A stretch of DNA of 64,000 nucleotides from assembly GCA_000775715.1 (NCBI GenBank), contig JRWQ01000011.1, positions 372,001-436,000 on the forward strand, given 5' to 3'. The position numbers and the translations under genes are program-made. This DNA comes from Vibrio tubiashii (lineage in GTDB: Bacteria > Pseudomonadota > Gammaproteobacteria > Enterobacterales > Vibrionaceae). Below are positions 44,539 through 55,260 of the stretch, piece after piece. The first letter of the stretch is position 1. The number at the start of each line of letters is the position of its first letter. The notes beneath the pieces are model-generated. The model was not told where the DNA came from. It saw only the letters and a program-made list of their open reading frames with translations, and ran no database searches.

Positions 44539-45395
44539 CGTATGCCTCGCTGCTTGGTAAAGATATCTTCAAAATTATTTAGGTCCCACTCAACGAAGAA
44601 CCTTGGATTTAGTGCTCTGCCGACAAATCGCACTTCGTAATGGAGGTGAGGACCAGACGATAGGCCACTGTTGCCGGAAATAGCGATAAGTTGACCTTTT
44701 TTAACGAACTCACCACTTTTGACTTTGAACTGCTTTAAATGAGAGTAGGAACTGGAAAAGCCAAACGAATGCTGTAAGCGTAGGAAATTCCCCGATCCTT
44801 TGTTGCTCGAACGTGTCACTTCAACTACACCGTCTGCAGGGGAATAGATCTTAGTTCCAGTGTTCGCCGCAAAGTCTAATCCACGGTGCATTTTAGCTAC
44901 CCCACTTATAGGGTGGACGCGCTTGCCGAAACCTGAAGACATGCGTACGTCACCCACCGGAGAACCGCTTGGGATTTGATTGAGCATAGCGCGCCTTACG
45001 TTGGATGTTATGGCCGCGGTGTCTAACCTCTGGTTTAAACTCTGATCCGTAGCCTCGTTGGACACGCCGAGGACTTTTTCTAAATCGACGAGGCGTTCAG
45101 AAACTAATTGCACTTGTTCTTCTCTTTGGGACAAATCGCTTTCGAGCTCGGATTTTAGCTGTTGCAGTGTATCAAGTTCCTGACTGATGTTTTTGGAGTG
45201 CTCAGCTAGCTCTGTCTGTTTTAACAGCGCACTATCGACTTCTGAGTAGAGGTGATCAATAAGGAATAGTGTTGCTGCAAGAGCAAACCCGGCCACGACC
45301 AAGCTTGTTTTCAGGTTGCGCTGCATCGCCTTGCTAAAGTACCAATGCTTGGAACCATTAATTGAAGAGACAGTAATTGTAAGTTGATCTTTCAT
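44442..45395 (-). CDS. M23-family (LytM) peptidoglycan endopeptidase
   Basis: The 317-residue protein has one N-terminal transmembrane segment (about 32-50), a periplasmic coiled coil (about 55-115), then a LytM domain. Its zinc ligands are visible: H in GKRVHP, H-x3-D in MHRGLDFA, and HLHYE in SGPHLHYEV. All catalytic residues are present, so it should cleave peptide cross-links. The last 32 codons overlap the start of the bactofilin gene, which suggests coordinated synthesis of enzyme and scaffold. No strong ribosome site precedes its ATG. Confidence 0.93.
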   Translation of the reverse strand: MKDQLTITVSSINGSKHWYFSKAMQRNLKTSLVVAGFALAATLFLIDHLYSEVDSALLKQTELAEHSKNISQELDTLQQLKSELESDLSQREEQVQLVSERLVDLEKVLGVSNEATDQSLNQRLDTAAITSNVRRAMLNQIPSGSPVGDVRMSSGFGKRVHPISGVAKMHRGLDFAANTGTKIYSPADGVVEVTRSSNKGSGNFLRLQHSFGFSSSYSHLKQFKVKSGEFVKKGQLIAISGNSGLSSGPHLHYEVRFVGRALNPRFFVEWDLNNFEDIFTKQRGIRWESLVETVEQRVAQQLQLSSPKDVLLAENSK

Positions 45396-45625
45396 AATTA
45401 CGTTTACATCGCGGGTAATGTTGCAGCGAAGGTATATTGGAGCTCGTTGTCGTTAGACTTCGCTACGTGGCATTGGCTAAATCCAGCCGAGCCGATAATT
45501 AATTTGGACGATGAAATATTATTGTAAATTGGCGTGAATATTACGGTAACTTTGGTGTGTGGAATAGTAAATTGACTTAAATTTGAGAGAAGAATGCAAA
45601 AACTGAGAGCATACAATCTTATTTA

Positions 45626-45823
45626 TTAGACGTGAGGCCGATGTTGCTTTCTTCGTGAACAGTTTTTGAGAATGGCCAGTTGTTCGGCTTTTGAGCAGTG
45701 GGACCAGTTGAGGATCTCTTTTAGGGTGCGAAAGCAGCCTAAACAAATGTCCTGCTCATCGAGGCAACAGTTACGCACGCATGGGTTAGGTATGGATTGT
45801 GGCTGTTTGGTTTGAGGCTTCAT
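45626..45823 (-). CDS. DUF1289 small Cys-rich protein
   Basis: The 65-residue protein has the DUF1289 pattern PNPCVRNCCLDEQDICLGCFRTLKEI, with Cys residues that may bind a metal or cluster, followed by W...AE..A.L. Family members are small cytoplasmic proteins with no established function. It stands alone, separated from cydC by a terminator. Confidence 0.9.
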   Translation of the reverse strand: MKPQTKQPQSIPNPCVRNCCLDEQDICLGCFRTLKEILNWSHCSKAEQLAILKNCSRRKQHRPHV

Positions 45824-45858
45824 ATGCTTTGTCCACTCAGTGTTCTCTTCTAAATATA

Positions 45859-45897
45859 CAAAAGACCCAGACTTAAGGCAGTAAACCTGGGTCTTTC
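45859..45897. terminator. Terminator after cydC
   Basis: The stem AAAGACCCAG / CTGGGTCTTT encloses a 16-nt loop, with T runs on both strands. It lies between cydC and the DUF1289 gene. Confidence 0.75.
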
Positions 45898-45914
45898 TAG
45901 AGTAACCCGTTGGA

Positions 45915-47636
45915 TTAAAGGGTGTGGTTTAACTGATAGTAACGACCTTGAACGTCAAGCAACTGCTGATGGGTACCGTGTTCAACGATCTGACCTTGTT
46001 CAATAAGGCATATCGAGTCCATCTTGTCTAAGTTCACTAAGCGGTGAGTGATAAACATCACGGTTTTTTGGGCAAATTGCTGCTCAAAAAGCTGCATTAT
46101 TTGCTGTTCCGTCTGTTTGTCTAACCCTTCTGTTGGTTCATCAAGCAGTAGGATCGGCGCATCATGGAGTAGGGCACGAGCAATACCAATGCGGCGCTTT
46201 TCGCCACCAGATAGCTGTCGACCTCCATCACCAAGCCAAGTATCTAGGCCAGTATCTTCAAGCAGTTTTTCCAAGCCTACTTTAGATAAAATGGCTGCTA
46301 AGTCATCATCGCTAGCTTGAGGTTTTGCCATCAGTAAGTTGTCTCGCAGTGAACCATTAAGAATATCAACGCGCTGACTGACAACACTAATTGCTTGGCG
46401 CAACTGGCTTTCACTCCACTCTTGAATTGGTTTTCCTGCGATCTCTACGCTGCCTTGCTGCACATCCCAATAGCGATTGAGTAGCTGAATAAGAGTTGAC
46501 TTGCCTGACCCGGTTTGACCAACAATTGCTATACGATGCTGAGCTGGAATAGCGAGATCGACTTGGCTAAGTACATCGGTATTTGAGTCAGGGTAGTGGA
46601 AGGAGACGCCCTTATACTCAATTGAGAACTCACCTTGATGTTGAGTCGCTTCTGTCGGAAACTGAACGTCTGCCTCTGCTTGAGTAATATCATTGAGTCG
46701 ACGCGCTGATGTTAATGTTTGACCAAGGTGTTGGAATGCACCAGCAATTGGCATCAGTAACTCGACGCTCGCCATAGTAGCAAAGGCAACCAGAGCAATC
46801 ATAGGATCTGGTGTGTTGCCGCCAACACCGTCAGCAGCAAGCCATAGCATGAGTACAATTGTCCAACCATTGGCCAACAGCAGCAGTGCTTGAGCCAAGC
46901 CAGAGAAATGGGCATTGAAGTATTGGTTCTTAAGCAGTTTCTCTTGTGTATCCAAGATAGCATTGCGATAACGCTCTTCCGCACCGAATAACGTCAGTTC
47001 GCTATAGCCCTGTAACCAATCTAACGTGGTGATACGTAAGCTCGCCTTATGCTGGGTTAGTTCAGCGCCATTGCGTTTACCCAGTTTGTAGAAAAGAACA
47101 GGCCAAGTGAATAGTAGCGCAAATAGTACCGCGCCCAAGGTTAGACCTAGCTCTAAATCAAACCAAGAGACCAGAGCGGTTAATCCCAAAATACCTAATG
47201 TGCCAACCACCATAGGACTGACAAGTCTTAGATAAACGTGATCCATCGCGTCAATATCTGCGACTAAGCGATTGAGCAGGTCTGCATCGCGCAAGTTAGA
47301 GACTCGACCAGGAATCAAGGGCGCTAGCTTAGAGAAGAAGAAGATTCTTAAATCGGTGAGGAGTTTAAATGTGGCGTTATGGCTAACCACACGCTCACCC
47401 CAACGACCCGCTGTTCTTCCCATCGCAAAGCCACGCACAAAAGCGCCTGGCAGCATGTAGTTAAATGTTTCTCGGGCAATGGTCAATCCGGCCACAGCGG
47501 CTGCGGATAAGAACCAACCTGAAAGGGTCAGTAAGCCGATAGATGCGGCTAAGGTTAGAAACGCCAGTAACATGCCTAGTGACAAGCCAAACCAATGTTT
47601 CTTATATAGTTTTAGGTAGGGAAGTAATTCACGCAT
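45915..47636 (-). CDS. cydC: Heterodimeric ABC exporter subunit CydC
   Basis: The 573-residue half-transporter has six transmembrane helices (N-terminal about 310 residues) and an ATPase domain with Walker A GQTGSGKST, signature LSGGEKRR and Walker B LLLDEPTEGLD. CydDC exports glutathione and cysteine to the periplasm and is required for cytochrome bd assembly. It overlaps the end of cydD by 8 bp. The name follows gene order and sequence features; the two subunits are similar. Confidence 0.94.
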   Translation of the reverse strand: MRELLPYLKLYKKHWFGLSLGMLLAFLTLAASIGLLTLSGWFLSAAAVAGLTIARETFNYMLPGAFVRGFAMGRTAGRWGERVVSHNATFKLLTDLRIFFFSKLAPLIPGRVSNLRDADLLNRLVADIDAMDHVYLRLVSPMVVGTLGILGLTALVSWFDLELGLTLGAVLFALLFTWPVLFYKLGKRNGAELTQHKASLRITTLDWLQGYSELTLFGAEERYRNAILDTQEKLLKNQYFNAHFSGLAQALLLLANGWTIVLMLWLAADGVGGNTPDPMIALVAFATMASVELLMPIAGAFQHLGQTLTSARRLNDITQAEADVQFPTEATQHQGEFSIEYKGVSFHYPDSNTDVLSQVDLAIPAQHRIAIVGQTGSGKSTLIQLLNRYWDVQQGSVEIAGKPIQEWSESQLRQAISVVSQRVDILNGSLRDNLLMAKPQASDDDLAAILSKVGLEKLLEDTGLDTWLGDGGRQLSGGEKRRIGIARALLHDAPILLLDEPTEGLDKQTEQQIMQLFEQQFAQKTVMFITHRLVNLDKMDSICLIEQGQIVEHGTHQQLLDVQGRYYQLNHTL

Positions 47637-49416
47637 CTAAGTTCCCCTTATCTGATTGGTTAAGGGCTTGGTTGGCAAACAGCATCTCTTGGAATAGGCC
47701 CTGTGTAGCCGCTAATTGTCTATAGCTTCCTGACTGAACGATGTCGCCATCTTTCATAACGAGTATTTGCTCGACGTTTTTCAGTGGCGTGAGTTGGTGG
47801 GTCACCATTAAGGTTGTTTTACCCTCTACTTGTTTTGCTAAGCCTTGCATTACAAGCTTTTCACTGCGTGCATCCAAACTTGCAGTGGGCTCATCAAGCA
47901 GCCAGAAGTGTCCATTTTGTACCATAGCGCGAGCCAAGGCTAGACGTTGCGCTTGGCCAACAGATAGTCCGCCTGAACGATCTGATATTGCATAGTCAAG
48001 CCCGTGTTGGTTAACGAACTCGGCTGAGAAAGATTCACTGAGCGCGTTCTCGATAACATCGCTGCTCACATCTGACTTGCCCAACGTGATGTTGTCACGG
48101 ATTGAACCATGGAGGAGGAGAGGGTTTTGTCCAACCCAACTGATCTGCTCGCGCCAGTTGGTTAGGTCTAACTCACTTCTTTCGATGCCATTGATGGTTA
48201 GGGAACCTTGGTAAGGTAAGAAGCCCAAAATCGCATTGATCAGCGTTGTTTTACCAGCGCCACTAGGCCCGACTAATGCAGTGGTTTGCGCTGGGTTGAG
48301 GGCCAAGCTAATTGGACCGAGCAGTTTCTTTCCTTCGGGAGAGTACACTTCAAGCTCTTTAGCAGTGATTGAAATGCTGTTTGTGTCGGTGATTTTTGTT
48401 TCACCCGAACGCACTGTCTCTACATCGGTCTCAATAAATTCGACAATACTCTCTGCGGCACCCACTGCTTGTTGCTTAGCGTGATAGAAGGTACCCAAAT
48501 CACGCAGTGGTTGATAAAACTCTGGCGCGAGAATGAGGATAAATAGGCCCGCGAACAGCGTGACACCTACGCCATAGTCACCAAAGTTAAGTTCGCCAAT
48601 GAAGGCGAAACCAAAGTATACAGCGGTTAGGGCTATAGAAATTGATGTAAAGAACTCGAGTACAGCAGAGGATAGGAAGGCTATCTTAAGTACATCCATT
48701 GTACGTACGCGAAACACTTCAGACGCCCCACGCATGACTTCAGTCTCAGCGCTGGTGCGATCAAACAAGCGAATGGTGGTCATAGACTGAAGGCGGTCGT
48801 AGAAATGACCAGACAAGCGTTGTAGCGCCTTGAAGTTTTTACGGTTTGCCTCAGCCGCTTTCATACCAACTAGCGCCATAAACATAGGCACAAGAGGCGC
48901 TGTGACTAGAAAGATTAAGCCCGCAGCCCAGTTAATCGGGAATACCACTATCAAAATCACAAATGGAACCAGCACTGATAGTGACATTTGCGGCAGGTAG
49001 CGAGCAAAGAAATCGTGCATATCTTCCACTTGTTCAAGCAGTAGCGTCGCCCAAGCTCCAGCAGGCTTGCCTTTTATATAGGCAGGGCCAAGTTCACGCA
49101 GTTTGTCGAGAATGAGCTGGCGGATATAAACGCGGATCTGTTCACCACAACGGTAGCCTGCGATTTCTCTGCCCCAAGAACAGAGAGCGCGAGCAGCAAC
49201 AACAGCAACCAAACCGGCAAAGTAAGGGATTAAGTCATACTTATCAGTGTGTTCTATAATGAGCTGATGCAATATTGTGGCAAGTAATGCGGCTTGAGCT
49301 AACAGGAAGATGCTTGAAAGAACACCCAGGCCAACAGCAATCATGAGCCAGCGCTTGGCGAGCTTGCTTTGCTGCTTGAGCCACTGATTCAAGCTGCGTT
49401 GTTTCTTTTTATCCAT
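47629..49416 (-). CDS. cydD: Heterodimeric ABC exporter subunit CydD
   Basis: This 595-residue partner of CydC has a membrane domain (about 20-320) and an ATPase domain with Walker A GPSGAGKTT, the signature SGGLSVGQAQRLALARA and Walker B LLDEPTASLD. The signature LSVGQ deviates from the canonical LSGGQ. It is first in the cydDC operon, as in E. coli. It functions as a periplasmic thiol-homeostasis exporter. Confidence 0.95.
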   Translation of the reverse strand: MDKKKQRSLNQWLKQQSKLAKRWLMIAVGLGVLSSIFLLAQAALLATILHQLIIEHTDKYDLIPYFAGLVAVVAARALCSWGREIAGYRCGEQIRVYIRQLILDKLRELGPAYIKGKPAGAWATLLLEQVEDMHDFFARYLPQMSLSVLVPFVILIVVFPINWAAGLIFLVTAPLVPMFMALVGMKAAEANRKNFKALQRLSGHFYDRLQSMTTIRLFDRTSAETEVMRGASEVFRVRTMDVLKIAFLSSAVLEFFTSISIALTAVYFGFAFIGELNFGDYGVGVTLFAGLFILILAPEFYQPLRDLGTFYHAKQQAVGAAESIVEFIETDVETVRSGETKITDTNSISITAKELEVYSPEGKKLLGPISLALNPAQTTALVGPSGAGKTTLINAILGFLPYQGSLTINGIERSELDLTNWREQISWVGQNPLLLHGSIRDNITLGKSDVSSDVIENALSESFSAEFVNQHGLDYAISDRSGGLSVGQAQRLALARAMVQNGHFWLLDEPTASLDARSEKLVMQGLAKQVEGKTTLMVTHQLTPLKNVEQILVMKDGDIVQSGSYRQLAATQGLFQEMLFANQALNQSDKGNLDA

Positions 49417-49471
49417 CGTGAAGGCTTAATGAGAATTATTATAAATTGATAGAGCTCGGCATTATACAAAA

Positions 49472-49503
49472 GAAAACCCCGCGGTAATACCGCAGGGTTT
49501 TAA
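49472..49503. terminator. Terminator after trxB
   Basis: The hairpin AAAACCC-CGCGGTA/TACCGC-AGGGTTTT has a one-base bulge and U-rich flanks in both directions. It lies between trxB and cydD. Confidence 0.82.
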
Positions 49504-49528
49504 GGTTTTGAGCTAAAAATGCAAAATA

Positions 49529-50894
<1,366 letters not shown>

Positions 50895-51551
50895 ATGTTA
50901 CAACAGCGCGAAACTACCCTACAACTGACTAAACTAAGCGACGCAGCAATCTCTCAGCTCGCCCCCTCTTTTACCCAGTTACCTCATACCGAACACGCAG
51001 ATGGCAAGTATCGTTTGCGTCGTTACTCAGTGGTTGCGTTCAAGGACGGTAATGTTGTCGATCTGAACAAGAATCAGTTTATGCAGACTGACGATATCAA
51101 CCGATTCCAAGGCAATGTAGTACGACAGTTTGAACCGATTGAAGCATCGATTCTAGCTAGTGAAGGGATGCGAGAGATGTGTCAGTTGTTTGTTGAATCA
51201 AACGCTTTGACCCATGGTCATGAGATTGAAATTCATCAGATTCGAATATCTGCCATTTATGATGAAACGCAGGTCGCGCCAGAAGGTGTCCACCAAGATG
51301 GTTTTGAACACATCGCATTAATCGGTATTGGGCGCCATAACATCGAAGGTGGCGATATCATGCTGTACAACAGTTTCAATGAAGCGCCATTCTTCCGCAA
51401 AGTTTTGCAAAGTGGTGAAGTCGCGATGTTGGCAGATAACAAGCTTTGGCACAATGCGACGCCAATTCGTTCGGTTATCGATGGCCAAGAAGGCCATATG
51501 GATGTTTTTGTACTGACAGCAAAAGGTTCAAAGCATGAGCTTCACTCCTAA
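50895..51551 (+). CDS. 2-oxoglutarate/Fe(II) dioxygenase family protein (PF10014-like)
   Basis: The 218-residue protein has a jelly-roll dioxygenase core with the metal triad H133-x-D135 (VHQDGFEH) and H186 (LWHNATPI), plus an Arg downstream for 2-oxoglutarate. It resembles the 2OG-Fe dioxygenase family that includes bacterial free-amino-acid hydroxylases such as isoleucine dioxygenase. Three consecutive ATGs lie at the start; AAGGAG fits the third (50895) best. Its end overlaps the next gene by 17 bp, so the dioxygenase and the PLP enzyme are made together and probably act on one pathway. The substrate is unknown. Confidence 0.85.
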   Translation: MLQQRETTLQLTKLSDAAISQLAPSFTQLPHTEHADGKYRLRRYSVVAFKDGNVVDLNKNQFMQTDDINRFQGNVVRQFEPIEASILASEGMREMCQLFVESNALTHGHEIEIHQIRISAIYDETQVAPEGVHQDGFEHIALIGIGRHNIEGGDIMLYNSFNEAPFFRKVLQSGEVAMLADNKLWHNATPIRSVIDGQEGHMDVFVLTAKGSKHELHS

Positions 51552-52770
51552 CTTAGCAAGAGCACAGTTCAGCGCTCTTAGCCAAACTCACAATGATTTG
51601 CCAGTGATGTTTCTTGATGGCCCCGGCGGTTCCCAAGTACCTCAATCTGTCCTTGAGGCGATGAAGGAGTATTTGGGGTATTACAACTCGAATCTTGGTG
51701 GTCACTACTTCTCGAGCCAAAAAACAACCGAATTGGCGCTTCAAGCTCGCCAACATGCTCAAGCATTGCTGAACGCGGAGTCGAGCGACAATATCGTATT
51801 TGGCGCCAACATGACTTCGCTGACCTTTCAGCTTAGCCGAGCCATTAGCCGAGATTGGCAAGCGGGTGATGAGGTTATCGTGACAGCGCTTGACCACTAC
51901 TCGAACGTCTCTAGTTGGCAGCAGGCAGCACAAGACAGAAATGTCGTTGTCCATCAAGCCCGTGTTGATGAAAATGATTGTGGCTTAGATATTGCCCATC
52001 TGTTGTCTTTGATTTCGCCAAAAACTAAGTTGGTCGCATTAACCTTTGCCTCGAACACCACAGGTTCAATTGTTGATGTTAAACGCGTGATAGAAGCCGC
52101 GCATCAGGTAGGTGCTCAGGTGTACGTCGATGCTGTTCACTATGCGCCGCACCACTTAATTGATGTTCAAGCATTAGGTTGTGACTTTTTAGCTTGTTCA
52201 GCTTACAAGTTTTTCGGCCCCCATGTCGGTATTGCTTATATAGCGCCAAAATGGTTGCAGACTTTGAAGCCTTATAAAGTTGAACCTGCGACAAATCTAG
52301 GTCCAGGCCGTTTTGAAACAGGCACTCAGAGTTTTGAAGGCTTAGCAGGTGTCATCGCGGCGGTTAAGTACTTAGCGCAGTGGGGCAATAGTCGCGGGTC
52401 ATTGCGTGAGAGGCTGGTCGAATCTTTTGCGCAGTACAATCAGCATGAATCAGCGATCAGTGAACGTTTTTTAGCCCGATTAGATGAGCTAGATGGCGTA
52501 AACTTATTTGGTCAATCTCAAGCTAACAGCGAAGTACGAACCCCAACATTTGCGTTAGCGTTTGACCATCACTCTTCGGAGTCTATAGCTAAAAAGCTTG
52601 GGGAGAAAAACATCTGTGTTTGGAATGGTCATTTCTACGCATTAGGGCTTGTTCGTCAACTTGGCTTAGAAGCGTCGGGCGGGGTAGTGAGAATCGGTTT
52701 CATGCACTATAACACCATAGAAGAGGTGGATATGCTGTTTGATGAGCTCAAGCTTATCCTAAAGAATTAG
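51535..52770 (+). CDS. Class V PLP-dependent enzyme, cysteine-desulfurase-like
   Basis: The 411-residue fold-type I enzyme has the PLP Lys225 in SAYKFFGPHVG, an upstream Asp/His pair in VDAVHYAPH and FLDGPGGSQVP at the N-terminus. It resembles the cysteine desulfurase-like subgroup (SufS/CsdA-related, or a lyase), but the loop bearing the catalytic Cys of IscS/SufS is not obvious. Another lyase, epimerase or transaminase reaction is therefore possible. It overlaps the dioxygenase gene by 17 bp and ends at a terminator, forming a two-gene operon. Confidence 0.88.
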   Translation: MSFTPNLARAQFSALSQTHNDLPVMFLDGPGGSQVPQSVLEAMKEYLGYYNSNLGGHYFSSQKTTELALQARQHAQALLNAESSDNIVFGANMTSLTFQLSRAISRDWQAGDEVIVTALDHYSNVSSWQQAAQDRNVVVHQARVDENDCGLDIAHLLSLISPKTKLVALTFASNTTGSIVDVKRVIEAAHQVGAQVYVDAVHYAPHHLIDVQALGCDFLACSAYKFFGPHVGIAYIAPKWLQTLKPYKVEPATNLGPGRFETGTQSFEGLAGVIAAVKYLAQWGNSRGSLRERLVESFAQYNQHESAISERFLARLDELDGVNLFGQSQANSEVRTPTFALAFDHHSSESIAKKLGEKNICVWNGHFYALGLVRQLGLEASGGVVRIGFMHYNTIEEVDMLFDELKLILKN

Positions 52771-52787
52771 GCGAACCTCTCTCATAC

Positions 52788-52815
52788 ACAAAGACCTCTA
52801 AATAGAGGTCTTTGT
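52788..52815. terminator. Terminator between convergent genes
   Basis: The stem CAAAGACCTCTA / TAGAGGTCTTTG with almost no loop is followed by TCTTAG. It lies between the PLP-enzyme and DUF2797 genes. Confidence 0.75.
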
Positions 52816-52843
52816 CTTAGAGATGATTTTATCGAGGCTTAAG

Positions 52844-53668
52844 CTAAGCGCTCACCTCTATTTCATAAGAGGTGAATTTTCGAATGTTAATCACTCCAGT
52901 GTCGAAAATCATATACTGACCTTTAATACCTTGCAGCACGCCAGTGACTTCTGGGTTCTTATCAAAATTATGAGAGGTAATTTTGCTCGGATGCTGTTCT
53001 ACAGGGTAGCTGATGGAAGTAGTGTCGTCATTTAGGATCTCGATCGCGTCTTCACCAAACTGCTGTTTTATTTCGGCAATTTTGTCTTCGACCAACGGCA
53101 GTAACTCAGCAAATCTCGTTTCCAATGCCATTGGTTCTCCATCTCCTTTCAACAGGGTACGCCAGTTAGTTTTGTCTGCGATGTGTTTTGCCAACTCTAC
53201 TTCAATTAGCCCGGAAATATGGCGAGTTTTTACTTTGAAAATGGGTAGACCTTGCGTCGCACCTTGATCGATCCAGCGAGTTGGGATCTGGGTGTGGCGA
53301 GTAATACCAACTTTTAGACTAGAGGTATTAGACAGGTAGACATAGTGGTCAACCATGCAGTTCTCTTCACCCCATTTCGGTTCACGACACGTGCCTTGAT
53401 CGTAGTGGCAGGTCTCGGGTTTCATGATGCACATATCGCAACTGGCGAGTTTTTTCATGCAGACGAAACAGTGGCCTTGAGAATAACTTTTCTTGGTTTT
53501 CTTACCACAAGAACTACAAAAGATATTTCCGGTATGGGTTAGGGTAATGTTCTTGCCAATGAAAGGGTTAAGGTCAACCAGTTCATCTCCAACAGGCAAG
53601 CGATAATGAACGGTATTTTCGAGAGAGGCGCGCATTTTACTCAGCGTACCTTTAGCTAATAAAGACAT
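52844..53668 (-). CDS. DUF2797 zinc-ribbon/GIY-YIG-like protein
   Basis: The 274-residue protein has two Cys clusters in the first third (CSSCGKKT, CFVCMKKLASCDMC) resembling zinc ribbons. A segment YVYLSNTSSLKVGITR (about 109-124) resembles the start of a GIY-YIG-type fold. It belongs to what I know as DUF2797; function is unknown but nucleic-acid binding is plausible. It stands alone on the minus strand. Confidence 0.88.
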   Translation of the reverse strand: MSLLAKGTLSKMRASLENTVHYRLPVGDELVDLNPFIGKNITLTHTGNIFCSSCGKKTKKSYSQGHCFVCMKKLASCDMCIMKPETCHYDQGTCREPKWGEENCMVDHYVYLSNTSSLKVGITRHTQIPTRWIDQGATQGLPIFKVKTRHISGLIEVELAKHIADKTNWRTLLKGDGEPMALETRFAELLPLVEDKIAEIKQQFGEDAIEILNDDTTSISYPVEQHPSKITSHNFDKNPEVTGVLQGIKGQYMIFDTGVINIRKFTSYEIEVSA

Positions 53669-53943
53669 GACAGTGCTCTTATATTGTAGTGAGGTGTACC
53701 CTCAGGTTTATGGGCCATTCTAGCATTCAATCGCGCCAAAATTGCAGTTTTGACCGATAATGAAGTTAGGAATCTTTCGTTGTTCTAAAATGGCCAGAGT
53801 AAGCCAAAAGTTTATGAGTCAGATCTAATATTTATTATCAGATAGTTACTTGAAATGCTGTAAAATGGAACCGATGTCGAATTATTGCGTGTTGTAGCAC
53901 GTCCTTGGCTGCATTTTGGCGTATCGCAAGTTGGAATTGAGAA

Positions 53944-55260
53944 TTGAAGTTAGTTCACAAAGTTACTTTTATGATGGTCCTCTTGACCATAGCAGTAGTG
54001 CAGCTTTATTGGATGCACGGCGGCGGACATATATTCAAAATTAGTCCTGATAAGTTTGAATATTTAGCCACCAATGATCAGGTGCAAGGTGGTGTCAGTC
54101 GTTCAAAGGTGACCGTTTCTGGTTCAGAAGCGGTGCTTGAATGCAAACTTGATAAAACCGATGCTTATCCTTGGCCATACTGTGGCGTCTCTATTCAACT
54201 AGGCAAAAACCTACATCAAGGTGTAGATTTAGCCAACTATCATACGATTTATCTTAATATCGACTTCGAGCAACTCGATAGTGAAAACCTTCCCAACATG
54301 CGGTTATATTTGCGCAATTTCAATCCTGAATACTCTTTGAAAGGTAATGAATATACACAAAAGTATAACGGAGTTTCCTATCAACCGGGTGTTGGACAGG
54401 GTGTTATTGAAATCCCGATTGCTAACTTACAGGTTTTAACTTGGTGGTTGAGCGACAACAATATTCCTATCGCCCACTCTGCTCCCGAGTATACCAATGT
54501 CACTAAGCTTGAACTTGCGACTGGCTCTGCGCATTATACTGGTGAGTACAAAATGACGATTAAGAGTATTGAGCTCGTCGGTGCGTATATTGAAGGTGAA
54601 ACCTTGATGCTCTCGTTATTGATATTATGGGTGTCGCTAGCGCTTGTTTATAGCATTGTCGAAGTCAGACGTAGTCATGAGATAATACGTCAATCCCAAT
54701 TTAGGCAAGAGCATTTAAGTCGTCTAAACATTGAGCTAAAAGAACAAAATGTTCATTTTGCTGAGTTAGCCAACAGAGATGCATTGACTGGCGCGATGAA
54801 TCGCCATTCGATTCGAGAGTGGCTTGATAGGCATTATGCCGATGATTCTGCCGGGAAACATACCTTGTCGGTACTTTATCTAGATATTGATCATTTTAAG
54901 TTGGTTAATGATAAGTACGGTCATGCTATGGGTGACGACATTTTGCGTGAGTTTACTATGGTGGTTTGGGGAATACTTAGCCCAAGTGAACGTTTGGTGC
55001 GTTGGGGAGGGGAAGAGTTTGTTGTCTTTTGTCCGAGCTTAACCCAGGAAAAAGCGAGTCGCTTGGCTGAGAAGATTCGCCAACGTGTCGAATCTCATAT
55101 TTGGGTGCATGGTGATCCTTTAACGACTAGTGTGGGGGTGGCTACAAAAGACCATGAGCGTGTTAGTTCGATGATAACCCGCGCGGATGAGGCACTGTAT
55201 ATGGCTAAGCGTCAAGGTCGAAATCAAGTGGTTACTCTTGATTATCCTGGACAGGACTAG
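53944..55260 (+). CDS. Diguanylate cyclase with periplasmic carbohydrate-binding-like domain
   Basis: The 438-residue protein (TTG start) has a membrane segment at about 8-24 and a periplasmic beta-sandwich domain (about 35-215) with CBM/CIA30-like features. A second membrane segment (about 220-240) and a cytoplasmic GGDEF domain follow. The catalytic motif is GGEEF at 355-359, intact. The product-inhibition RxxD site is missing; the corresponding residues are PSE. It should synthesise c-di-GMP without feedback. A sugar or polymer ligand is only a suggestion from the fold. Its 3' end overlaps the convergent SanA-like gene by 29 bp. Confidence 0.88.
   Translation: MKLVHKVTFMMVLLTIAVVQLYWMHGGGHIFKISPDKFEYLATNDQVQGGVSRSKVTVSGSEAVLECKLDKTDAYPWPYCGVSIQLGKNLHQGVDLANYHTIYLNIDFEQLDSENLPNMRLYLRNFNPEYSLKGNEYTQKYNGVSYQPGVGQGVIEIPIANLQVLTWWLSDNNIPIAHSAPEYTNVTKLELATGSAHYTGEYKMTIKSIELVGAYIEGETLMLSLLILWVSLALVYSIVEVRRSHEIIRQSQFRQEHLSRLNIELKEQNVHFAELANRDALTGAMNRHSIREWLDRHYADDSAGKHTLSVLYLDIDHFKLVNDKYGHAMGDDILREFTMVVWGILSPSERLVRWGGEEFVVFCPSLTQEKASRLAEKIRQRVESHIWVHGDPLTTSVGVATKDHERVSSMITRADEALYMAKRQGRNQVVTLDYPGQD

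Noticed and set aside
45404..45616. 70-residue frame upstream of the LytM peptidase gene
   Set aside because: It has no ribosome site I can point to, no signal peptide or family likeness, and lies in an AT-rich leader region. I cannot exclude a small protein.
45519..45746. 75-residue frame overlapping the DUF1289 gene
   Set aside because: It overlaps a gene with clear family motifs in another frame and has no feature of its own.
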